DNA of 16,478 nucleotides from assembly GCA_017547395.1 (NCBI GenBank), contig JAFYPS010000008.1:1-16478 (forward strand). Direction: 5' to 3'. Within the stretch, counting starts at the first letter, position 1. Each line of letters begins with the position of its first letter. The stretch comes from Clostridia bacterium (GTDB lineage: Bacteria; Bacillota_A; Clostridia; Oscillospirales; CAG-272). Shown here one piece after another: positions 1 to 6,713 of this stretch. The position numbers and the translations under genes are program-made. The notes below the pieces were generated by a model that searched no databases, was not told where the DNA came from, and was given only the letters and a program-made list of their open reading frames with translations.

Positions 1-1
1 A

Positions 2-598
2 AGAATCTCGCTTGCGATACTTTTTGCGGTTTCGCTTGCCTACTATATTTTCAGCGAGCATAAGAAGGTTGATGCAAGATACGTTGTATTCTCCGCACCT
101 CTCCTTCTCGGAATCTTCTCGGCGGGACTTTTTGCATCGCTCATTTACACGGTTATCGGCGGCGCCTTCCGCACAGTTCTTGTGCTTATCGCGCTTGCTA
201 TGCTTTTCTTCGTTTACGAAATCTTCTCGATTGACTTTGTCGTTTGCAGTGTTGCGGCAGTATTTTCCTGCATTGCTGCGGCTCTCGCCACAAGCGCGGG
301 CGTTCCCGCGGGAATGGTTATTCCCGTAGCGATTCTTGCAGTGCTTATCGGCGGAGCGGTTTGCTTTGGCGGAATCTGGTTTGTTACACGACTTGTTAAA
401 GAGAGAAAAATCGAGATTTTCGGCAGAAAGTTCAGAAAACCCATATCCTGCGTGCCTGCAGCGGTAAACACCGTTATGGCTGTAAGTTTTGCGGCGCTTT
501 TGTTTGCAATCATTACGGGATACCTTCTTTATGCAGTGGCACTTATTGCGGTAACCTACATCGTTGCGGCAATAATCTACACTGTAAAACTTATGTAA
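2..598 (+). CDS. Polytopic membrane protein, 5'-truncated, function unknown
   Basis: The frame is open from the window edge and ends at TAA 596-598, giving the last 198 residues of a longer protein. The first in-frame ATG (182) has no ribosome site and lies inside a hydrophobic segment, so the true start is outside the window. The visible part is almost entirely hydrophobic, with about six or seven predicted membrane segments (roughly residues 2-17, 28-50, 56-75, 78-98, 104-127, 148-170 and 173-195 of the visible piece). A basic loop (K-E-R-K, then R-K-F-R-K) lies near residues 131-145. I do not recognise the family. It is on the same strand as the regulator and ftsEX genes, 47 bases upstream of the regulator, and could share a transcript with it. 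Confidence 0.75.
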   Translation, partial: RISLAILFAVSLAYYIFSEHKKVDARYVVFSAPLLLGIFSAGLFASLIYTVIGGAFRTVLVLIALAMLFFVYEIFSIDFVVCSVAAVFSCIAAALATSAGVPAGMVIPVAILAVLIGGAVCFGGIWFVTRLVKERKIEIFGRKFRKPISCVPAAVNTVMAVSFAALLFAIITGYLLYAVALIAVTYIVAAIIYTVKLM

Positions 599-645
599 TT
601 TCGGTCATTTTGTATAAACATAGACGATAAGGAGAGTATGTACAG

Positions 646-1731
646 ATGTCTAACAGACTGTTTCAGGGAGTAATTCATCAGATGCGCGAAGCTACCGACC
701 GCATCATCGGCGTTATTGATGACGGCGGCGTGGTTGTTGCATGCAGTGAACTTGGAAAGATTGGCGAAACAAGACACGGAGCAAAAGAAGAACTCAGCTA
801 TGCATCCGACTCTGTAGTTGTCGGCGGATATACATACCGTGCCATCAGTCAGGGACAGAAGAGTGATCATACCGTATTTGTCGAGGGAGAGGATGCTGTT
901 GCGGCATCTGTTGCATCGCTTATTTCGGTTTCCCTTTCCAACATTAAGAATCTCTATGACGAAAAGTATGATAAATGCTCGTTTATCAAGAATATAATTC
1001 TCGACAACATTCTGCAGAGCGATATTTACGTAAAGGGCAAGGAGCTTCGCTTCAATCTTGAAGATTCGAGAGTCGTTTTCCTTATCAAGTTCTACGGCAA
1101 GAGCGAGATGCTTCCTTATGAGATGGTTCAGCAGATGTTCCCCGACAAGAATCACGATTACGTTATCAACGTAGGTGAAAACGATATCGTTCTTGTAAAA
1201 GAGGTTAAGGCGGGAATCGCCACCAAGGATATCGAGAAAATTGCCACAAGCATTTCTCAGACTCTTTCCTCTGAGTTCTACACCAAGGTTTCTATCGGTA
1301 TTTCGACCGTTGTTGACAGTATCAAGGACCTTGCACGCGCATATAAGGAAGCACAGGTTGCAATCGAGGTCGGCAAGGTATTTGACACCGAAAAGAACAT
1401 AGTTTCCTATGAAAACCTCGGTATCGGCAGACTTATCTATCAGCTTCCCACAACGCTTTGCGAGATGTTCCTTCAGGAAGTTTTCAAGAAAGGCTCTATC
1501 GAGTCGCTTGATCAGGAAACTCTTATGACCGTTCAGTGCTTCTTTGAAAACAATCTCAACGTTTCGGAAACCTCGAGAAAGCTTTTTGTACACAGAAATA
1601 CGCTCGTTTACCGTCTTGAAAAGATCCGCAAGATCACGGGACTCGACCTGCGTGAATTTGAGCATGCAATCACGTTCAAGGTTGCGCTTATGGTTAAGAA
1701 GTATCTTACTTCCAAGCCTGTTAAGTTTTAA
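646..1731 (+). CDS. CdaR/PucR-family transcriptional regulator
   Basis: This is a 361-residue cytoplasmic DNA-binding protein. The C-terminal part (about residues 296-355) has the PucR-type helix-turn-helix pattern: F-F-E-N-N-L-N-V-S-E-T-S, then L-F-V-H-R-N-T-L-V-Y-R-L-E-K-I. The middle (about 110-285) resembles the degenerate GGDEF-like domain of CdaR proteins, including S-I-G-I-S and the A-Y-K-E-A-Q-V-A-I-E-V-G helix. The N-terminal 110 residues would be the sensing domain, and I cannot name a ligand. The start is ATG 646, preceded by AAGGAGAG at 629-636. A TATAAA at 613-618 could be a -10 element, but no good -35 matches it. Known CdaR/PucR proteins respond to sugar diacids or purine status. 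Here the neighbour is ftsE, 100 bases downstream, so control of FtsEX expression is possible but only inferred from position. The family call is firm and the role is unknown. Confidence 0.85.
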   Translation: MSNRLFQGVIHQMREATDRIIGVIDDGGVVVACSELGKIGETRHGAKEELSYASDSVVVGGYTYRAISQGQKSDHTVFVEGEDAVAASVASLISVSLSNIKNLYDEKYDKCSFIKNIILDNILQSDIYVKGKELRFNLEDSRVVFLIKFYGKSEMLPYEMVQQMFPDKNHDYVINVGENDIVLVKEVKAGIATKDIEKIATSISQTLSSEFYTKVSIGISTVVDSIKDLARAYKEAQVAIEVGKVFDTEKNIVSYENLGIGRLIYQLPTTLCEMFLQEVFKKGSIESLDQETLMTVQCFFENNLNVSETSRKLFVHRNTLVYRLEKIRKITGLDLREFEHAITFKVALMVKKYLTSKPVKF

Positions 1732-1831
1732 GACTCTGGAGAATGGCGGGGATATGCCTTGTGGCGTATTCCTGCAATTCTTGCGTTAAAGGGGTATTTA
1801 CCCTCAGTAAAAATCGGAGAATCATTAAAGA

Positions 1832-2512
1832 ATGATAGAGTTCAAAAACGTTACGAAACGCTACGATGAAGGCAAAGTAGCGGTAGATAATTTAAATTTG
1901 AAAATAAAAGACGGCGAGTTTGTTTTCATTATGGGCGACAGCGGCGCGGGCAAGACCACCATGACAAAGCTTCTTCTTCGCGAGGAGAGAGTGACGGGCG
2001 GTGAGCTCTGGGTCGGCGGCACAAATCTTGCAAAGATGCCCTCGTCAAAGATTCCGAAATACCGCCGCCGTATAGGCGTTGTTTTTCAGGATTTCCGTCT
2101 TTTCAGTCAGAAGACTGTTTTTGAGAACGTCGCGTTTGCGCTCCGCGTAGTTGAAAGTGCGCCCGCCGCCGAGGTAAAGAGCAGAGTTATGACTATGCTC
2201 CGCGTTGTCGGCATTGACGATAAGGCGGATATGTTCCCAAGTCAGCTTTCAGGCGGTGAGAAGCAGAGAGTTGCGCTTGCACGCGCACTTATAAACAATC
2301 CTCATACCATTATCGCCGACGAGCCTACGGGCAATCTTGACCCAAAGCTTTCGATGGAGATTATGAACCTGCTTGTGCAGATGAAGGAATTCGGCAAGAC
2401 CGTTGTTGTAGTTACGCATGAGGAAGAGCTTGCCAAGGTATTCAATCAGCGAATTGTCCGTCTGCGCGACGGCAAGGTCGTCAGCGACGAAGCTCCGGGA
2501 GGTAATGCATAA
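1832..2512 (+). CDS. ftsE: Cell-division ABC transporter ATP-binding subunit FtsE
   Basis: This 226-residue ATPase is the cytoplasmic partner of FtsX. ATP hydrolysis by FtsE is transmitted through FtsX to an extracellular murein hydrolase rather than driving transport. All ABC motifs are visible: Walker A G-D-S-G-A-G-K-T (35-42), Q-loop Q86, signature L-S-G-G-E (139-143), Walker B I-I-A-D-E-P-T (160-166), D-loop N-L-D (168-170) and H-loop H196. The FtsE-like V-F-Q-D-F-R-L-F follows the Q-loop. Length matches the family (about 220-230). The start at ATG 1832 has GGAGA at 1816-1820. The stop codon TAA shares its final A with the ftsX ATG, so the two are translationally coupled. Confidence 0.95.
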   Translation: MIEFKNVTKRYDEGKVAVDNLNLKIKDGEFVFIMGDSGAGKTTMTKLLLREERVTGGELWVGGTNLAKMPSSKIPKYRRRIGVVFQDFRLFSQKTVFENVAFALRVVESAPAAEVKSRVMTMLRVVGIDDKADMFPSQLSGGEKQRVALARALINNPHTIIADEPTGNLDPKLSMEIMNLLVQMKEFGKTVVVVTHEEELAKVFNQRIVRLRDGKVVSDEAPGGNA

Positions 2513-3396
2513 TGAGAAGATTTGCAGATACCTTTGTTTCGGCGCTCAAAGGACTCTGGCGCAACGGCGTAGTTTCGCTTGTCAGTGTTTTCGTGCTTAT
2601 AAGCTGCCTTTTGTTCGTGGGAAGCTTCGGACTTGTCGCGCTTAACGTTACCTATAATTTCGACGACGTTTCCGAGCTTAACGAAATCGAGGTTTTCCTC
2701 GAATTTGATGCAAGCGCGGACACTGTCGAGCGTGTCGAGCGCGAGATTCTTCGCCTTGACAATATCGAGAGCGTTGTCTTTGTTTCAAAGCAGGACGGGC
2801 TTAACGATATGAAAGGTGAGTTTTCTGAGTACGGACACCTTTTTGACGATATCGGCGACGAGGAGAATCCTCTTTCGGACAAATTCCGCGTAGTTTACAC
2901 CGATAACGAGCGCGTGACCACGCTTGACTATGAGCTAAAGCAGATTGAGGGCGTAAGAAAGGTTAACAGCCGACTTGATATTGCCGCAACCGTAGGCTCG
3001 CTTGAAAGCGGCATTACGCTTGTGTTTATCTGGTTCACAATTATTCTTACGGTTGTGTGTATGCTTGTAGTTTACAACACAATCAGGCTTTCCGTTTATG
3101 CAAGACGCGAGGAAATCGCGATTATGCGCTATATTGGCGCGAGCCGCGCGTATATTGCCGCGCCCTTTGTTATCGAGGGTATGGTTATCGGTGTCCTCGG
3201 CGCGGTTGTAGCATTCTTCATTGAGGAAGGTATTTATGCGGGTCTTTCTGCATTTGTTACCGCTGAAATGGGTGTGGTAAAGCTTTATACGTATGGCGAA
3301 ACCGCTCCGCTCGTGCTTGGTTCATTCCTTGTCATTTCGCTTTTGTGCGCAGTGGTGGGAAGCCTTGCATCAATGGGCAGATACGCTGAGAAATAA
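2512..3396 (+). CDS. ftsX: Cell-division permease-like protein FtsX
   Basis: This 294-residue membrane partner of FtsE passes the ATPase cycle to an outside peptidoglycan hydrolase. The layout is the FtsX one: a short cytoplasmic N-terminus, TM1 at about 20-44, a long acidic extracellular domain at about 45-163 (the site that binds hydrolase partners in other bacteria), then three more helices at about 168-191, 216-237 and 268-288. The cytoplasmic stretch R-R-E-E-I-A-I-M-R-Y-I-G-A-S (198-211) followed by P-F-V-I-E-G (218-223) is the conserved FtsX C-terminal motif. It overlaps ftsE by one base. A coiled-coil M23 hydrolase follows after 211 bases that contain repeat copy 1. Confidence 0.94.
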   Translation: MRRFADTFVSALKGLWRNGVVSLVSVFVLISCLLFVGSFGLVALNVTYNFDDVSELNEIEVFLEFDASADTVERVEREILRLDNIESVVFVSKQDGLNDMKGEFSEYGHLFDDIGDEENPLSDKFRVVYTDNERVTTLDYELKQIEGVRKVNSRLDIAATVGSLESGITLVFIWFTIILTVVCMLVVYNTIRLSVYARREEIAIMRYIGASRAYIAAPFVIEGMVIGVLGAVVAFFIEEGIYAGLSAFVTAEMGVVKLYTYGETAPLVLGSFLVISLLCAVVGSLASMGRYAEK

Positions 3397-3403
3397 GAGG
3401 AAT

Positions 3404-3526
3404 ACCCAACAATATTTTCGGTAGGGGACGGCGGTTTACCGCAACGCGACCAAAGGTCGCAAAGGCGCCATTCGACGTCCCGCCAAACCCTTGCGAAAAC
3501 GGGCTGTCGAGGGCGCCAGCCCCTAC
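3404..3526 (+). repeat. REP-pair repeat, copy 1 (divergent, with nested hairpins)
   Basis: This copy sits in the 211-base gap between ftsX and the M23 gene. ACCCAACAA at 3404-3412 matches the flank of copies 2 and 3. The left REP hairpin begins GTAG at 3421 and closes with CGTCCC at 3476-3481. Its loop is enlarged by about 35 bases holding two further hairpins: GCGG-TTTA-CCGC at 3431-3442 and GCGACC-AAA-GGTCGC at 3446-3460. The right hairpin is 3500-3526, with stem GGGCTG/CAGCCC, read toward a GTAG on the minus strand. I found no terminal inverted repeats for this copy. Because ftsX and the M23 gene are probably co-transcribed, the structure would sit in their mRNA. Confidence 0.85.
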
Positions 3527-3607
3527 AGATTTGTGCATCCCGTTTTGCATAGTATCAATCACTTCATACCACAATTCGCACTCTTTCTACACTGTAAAGG
3601 AGTTATA

Positions 3608-4864
3608 ATGAAAAAAAAGCTGACGGTAATTCTTTGTGCATTTCTTGCTGCACTGATGCTGCTCGGCATAGTTATGCCGTTTGTAGCAAACGCGGCAAAG
3701 ACGACAGCCAAGGAATTTGAGGATAACGCCGACGTAAAGGCGTTTCAGGAGTCAATCGCCGAGATAGAGGCGGAGCAGGCTGCGCTCAAAAAGCAGCTTA
3801 AAAGCGTGCAGAATCAGCGATATTCCGCGCAGCAGCAGGCAAACGACCTTGCCAACCTTATTCTCGCAACCGAGAAGAAGGTAGAGGTCACCGAGGGGCT
3901 TTTAAAGGCACTTGAGGCACAGATTGCCGAAAAGGAAGCGGAAATCGCCGAAAAGGAAACGGAAATTGCCGAAAAGCAGGCAGAGGTTGACAAGACCAGA
4001 GCGCGTTTTCTTTCACTCGTGCGCGCGCAGTACGAAAATAACGAAACGAATATTCTCTCGGTAGTGCTTGGAGCAGACAGTATTTCCGACCTGCTTTCGA
4101 GAATTGAGTATATGTCGAGCATTCTTTCCTATAACGACAAGCTTCTTAAGGGCTACAAGGCTGAAAAGCAGGAGCTTGAGGATATGAAGGCGATTCTCGA
4201 GGGCTCGAGAAACGACCTTAAGGCAGACTTTGATGCGCAGAGCGCATATATGGAATCGCTTGACAAGGAAATTGCCGACCTTGAGCTGCAGAAAGCGGGT
4301 CAGGACGGCTACATCAGGACGCTCCGTATGAGCGAGGCGGAAATTCAGGCGGAGTATGACGAGTCGGTTAAGGCTGAAAGAGAGCTTAACGCCGAACTTG
4401 AGGTGCTTCTCCGAGAACTTGCCGCAAAGAATAAGACCGAGTACGTCGGCGGTAAATTTATCTGGCCCGTAGATCTTTCAATCAAGCGTATAAGCTCCGA
4501 CTACGGCTGGAGAACGTATTACTACAAAGGTAAGAAGGTTACCGACTTCCATATGGGTATCGACATTCCCGCAGGGGTCGGCACGGATATTTATACCGTT
4601 CAGGACGGTGAGGTTATCCTTGCCAAGTGGCATTCCTCCTACGGAAACTATATGATAGTAGACCACGGCGGCGGAATTACCACGCTTTACGCTCACTGCT
4701 CAAAGCTGCTTAAAAAGGTTGGCGACAAGGTAGAGCAGGGAGACCACATTGCGGAAATGGGTTCAACGGGACAGTCCACCGGCTCACATCTTCACATTGA
4801 GGTCCGCGTAGACGGTAAGCATCAGGACCCGATTGCAAACGGTTGGCTCGTACAGCCTAAATAG
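3608..4864 (+). CDS. Secreted coiled-coil M23 (LytM) peptidoglycan endopeptidase, probable FtsEX partner
   Basis: This is a 418-residue protein from ATG 3608, chosen because AAGGAG (3597-3602) precedes it. The same frame is open upstream to 3491, but only through repeat sequence. A signal peptide (K2-K4, hydrophobic core 5-27, A-N-A cleavage near residue 29) is followed by a long charged coiled coil (about 38-270). The M23 domain begins near W286. Zinc ligands H315, D319 (H-M-G-I-D) and H396, and catalytic H363 (Y-A-H) and H394 (H-L-H), are all present, so the enzyme looks active. It should cleave peptide cross-links in murein. Coiled coil plus LytM domain directly after ftsEX is the EnvC-like arrangement. 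E. coli EnvC is a catalytically dead activator, whereas this one is not obviously so. The direct partnership with FtsX is inferred from order and architecture. Confidence 0.9.
   Translation: MKKKLTVILCAFLAALMLLGIVMPFVANAAKTTAKEFEDNADVKAFQESIAEIEAEQAALKKQLKSVQNQRYSAQQQANDLANLILATEKKVEVTEGLLKALEAQIAEKEAEIAEKETEIAEKQAEVDKTRARFLSLVRAQYENNETNILSVVLGADSISDLLSRIEYMSSILSYNDKLLKGYKAEKQELEDMKAILEGSRNDLKADFDAQSAYMESLDKEIADLELQKAGQDGYIRTLRMSEAEIQAEYDESVKAERELNAELEVLLRELAAKNKTEYVGGKFIWPVDLSIKRISSDYGWRTYYYKGKKVTDFHMGIDIPAGVGTDIYTVQDGEVILAKWHSSYGNYMIVDHGGGITTLYAHCSKLLKKVGDKVEQGDHIAEMGSTGQSTGSHLHIEVRVDGKHQDPIANGWLVQPK
3922..3984 (+). repeat. In-gene tandem repeat, three 21-base units
   Basis: Three consecutive 21-base units encode the heptads I-A-E-K-E-A-E, I-A-E-K-E-T-E and I-A-E-K-Q-A-E in the coiled coil of the M23 protein. 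The units differ mostly at third positions. Being in phase with the heptad register, expansion or contraction would lengthen the coil by whole turns without breaking the frame. Confidence 0.8.
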
Positions 4865-4899
4865 AGAACATTTTTTAAAGCTTAAAAAAGGAAAAGCAA

Positions 4900-6189
4900 A
4901 TGACAAATAAGATTTCAATATGGCTCACGGTGATAATCGTAATATTCGCGTGTGTCATAACGTTTGAACTTACGGTTGCATTCGGCGCAATTTTTTCAAG
5001 CCCGGCCGCAGAGTTCTACGAAACAACAGAAGTGACCGTGCAGACACAAGAACCCGCGGAAAAACCCGAGGAAAAGCCGAAAACCTTTTCCGAGGAGCTT
5101 CGTGACCGCGTGCTTGAAAAGGCGGAAGTAGTCCTTGACATCTACTCCAAATATTACGTCGGTGAAATAGATATTGACGAGGTCGCAGAGGGCGCCGCAG
5201 AGGGAATCGTTGCATATATGGGCGACAAATACGGCGACTATCACGGCGCCGAGGAATATGCCGAGATAATGGAAGGCTACTCGGGCGAGTTTGCCGGCAT
5301 CGGCGTGAGTGTAGTGCTTAATTATGACCTTTATGCAATTGAGATTCTTCAGGTAATGAATAACAGTCCCGCGCTTGAGGCAGGGCTTCAGCCAAACGAC
5401 CTTATCGTCAAGGTTGGCGGTGAGGATATCGCATCTATCGGATATAACGAGGCTATCAACCGTATCCGCGGTGAAATCGGCACGGCAGTAACCCTCACAA
5501 TCGCGCGCGGCGACAACTACAGTGAGGTGTTTGACGCCACCATCACGCGCAGAAAGGTCGAGGAGGAGAGCGTAACGCTTGAGCTTATCGAAATGGACGG
5601 TCTTTTCCGCCCCGTTGCGTACGTGAGAATACTCGATTTCAACGAGCTTTCTGCAGATCAGTTTATTGAAACCTTAGGCGAGTGTATCGGCGAGCATAAG
5701 ATACACGGATTTATCTTTGACCTCCGCAATAACGGCGGCGGCGAGCTTAGCACCGTTGTGGCTATGCTTGACGCGCTTCTCCCCGAGGGCCCGATAGTCC
5801 GCATCCGTGACAAGGAAGGAAATGAAAGGGTTTATAACTCTGATAAACGCTTTGTCGACGAGCCTATGGTCGTTATCACCAACGGCAACACCGCTTCTGC
5901 GGCAGAGCTGTTCACTGCGGCACTCCGCGATTACGGCAGAGCAATAGTAGTCGGTGAAACAACCTTCGGAAAGGGAACGGTACAGAAGATCATTCCGATA
6001 AGCGACGGCTCGGCAGTACGCGTTTCCACTTCGATGTACCTCCCGCCTTACTCGGAGAACTTCGAGGGTGTCGGCGTAAAGCCCGATATCGAGGTTTCCC
6101 TTGCGGATGAGTACAAAAACGTAAATCTCTTTAAACTTCCACACAAAGAAGACACGCAGCTTCAGGCGGCGCTCAACTTATATAAATAA
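4900..6189 (+). CDS. S41 carboxy-terminal processing protease with PDZ domain
   Basis: This is a 429-residue CtpA/CtpB-type serine protease that trims or degrades extracytoplasmic proteins. One N-terminal membrane segment (about 7-30) anchors it, and a Glu/Pro/Lys-rich linker (about 41-62) follows. The PDZ domain spans about 128-215, with the G-I-G-V carboxylate-binding loop (133-136) and the A-G-L-Q-P-N-D-L-I pattern. The protease core carries D-L-R-N-N-G-G-G (274-281), nucleophile S333 in N-T-A-S-A-A-E, general base K358 in F-G-K-G-T and Q362, so the Ser-Lys dyad is intact. AAGGAAA precedes ATG 4900, 35 bases after the M23 gene. Ctp enzymes control murein hydrolases in several bacteria, so a role in turnover of the neighbouring M23 protein is plausible but inferred. 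Confidence 0.93.
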   Translation: MTNKISIWLTVIIVIFACVITFELTVAFGAIFSSPAAEFYETTEVTVQTQEPAEKPEEKPKTFSEELRDRVLEKAEVVLDIYSKYYVGEIDIDEVAEGAAEGIVAYMGDKYGDYHGAEEYAEIMEGYSGEFAGIGVSVVLNYDLYAIEILQVMNNSPALEAGLQPNDLIVKVGGEDIASIGYNEAINRIRGEIGTAVTLTIARGDNYSEVFDATITRRKVEEESVTLELIEMDGLFRPVAYVRILDFNELSADQFIETLGECIGEHKIHGFIFDLRNNGGGELSTVVAMLDALLPEGPIVRIRDKEGNERVYNSDKRFVDEPMVVITNGNTASAAELFTAALRDYGRAIVVGETTFGKGTVQKIIPISDGSAVRVSTSMYLPPYSENFEGVGVKPDIEVSLADEYKNVNLFKLPHKEDTQLQAALNLYK

Positions 6190-6212
6190 TTTAAAAGGAA
6201 CGGTATAAAAAA

Positions 6213-6695
6213 ATGGCAGCAAAGCAGATGCACTATACAAAAGAGGGTTATCAGGCACTCGTTGAGGAACTCGAATACCTCAAAACGATAAGACGTGCAG
6301 AGGTTAAGGAAGCTCTTGCAACCGCACGTTCTTACGGCGACCTTTCGGAAAACTCCGAGTATGACGAGGCGAGAAACGAACAGGCAAAGGTAGAGTCGAG
6401 AATTACCGAGCTTGAGGGACTCATTATCCACGCGGTTGTTGTTGACGAAAGCGAAATCGACTACTCCAAGGTAAGCGTTGGCTCGGTTGTAAAGGTTAAG
6501 AATATGAAGCTCAAGAAGGAAGTTACCTATACGATCGTAAGCTCTAACGAGGTTGACTTTTGGACACAGAAGATTTCCGACCAGTCGCCTATCGGCTCAG
6601 CACTTATCGGCTCGCGCGAGGGTGACACCGTAACCGTTGGTTCGCCTGACGGTGAGTTTAAGATGAAGATTCTTGAAGTTTCGAGAGCAAAGTAA
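6213..6695 (+). CDS. greA: Transcription elongation factor GreA
   Basis: This 160-residue cytoplasmic factor rescues backtracked RNA polymerase by stimulating cleavage of the nascent RNA 3' end. The N-terminal coiled-coil hairpin (about 10-78) carries the acidic tip G-D-L-S-E-N-S-E-Y (42-50), with D43 and E46 as the catalytic metal-binding pair. The C-terminal FKBP-like domain (about 84-160) includes S-P-I-G-S-A-L-I-G and ends in V-S-R-A-K. Length is typical. The start ATG 6213 has AAAAGGAA at 6193-6200, a slightly long spacing of 12 bases. It lies 23 bases after the protease gene and 18 before lysS, consistent with one transcript. Confidence 0.97.
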   Translation: MAAKQMHYTKEGYQALVEELEYLKTIRRAEVKEALATARSYGDLSENSEYDEARNEQAKVESRITELEGLIIHAVVVDESEIDYSKVSVGSVVKVKNMKLKKEVTYTIVSSNEVDFWTQKISDQSPIGSALIGSREGDTVTVGSPDGEFKMKILEVSRAK

Positions 6696-6713
6696 TATTT
6701 GAGGAATAAGAAA

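Noticed and set aside
12..329. 105-codon plus-strand frame at the left edge
   Set aside because: It overlaps the hydrophobic frame running 2-598, and its product is Arg/Ser-rich with no coherent features, so it is a shadow.
577..1665. 362-codon open frame on the minus strand, antisense to the CdaR/PucR gene
   Set aside because: The plus-strand protein has clear family motifs and a good ribosome site; the antisense translation shows no domain pattern.
3404..3526. CRISPR array or tRNA-like structure
   Set aside because: The hairpins are dispersed rather than regularly spaced with spacers, and no cloverleaf or conserved tRNA bases are present.
3491..3607. Upstream extension of the M23 gene to an ATG at 3491
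   Set aside because: The extra 39 codons translate the repeat element and precede the signal peptide. AAGGAG and ATG 3608 give a normal start.
4871..4890. AT-rich palindrome around AAGCTT before the S41 protease gene, considered as a terminator
   Set aside because: The stem would be almost only A-T pairs with no usable loop, and the neighbouring genes appear co-transcribed.
6699..6713. TTG start for lysS five codons upstream
   Set aside because: The ribosome site TGAGGAA overlaps this TTG and is properly spaced only for ATG 6714.
6696..6713. T-box leader for lysS
   Set aside because: The gap after greA is 18 bases, too short for any leader riboswitch.
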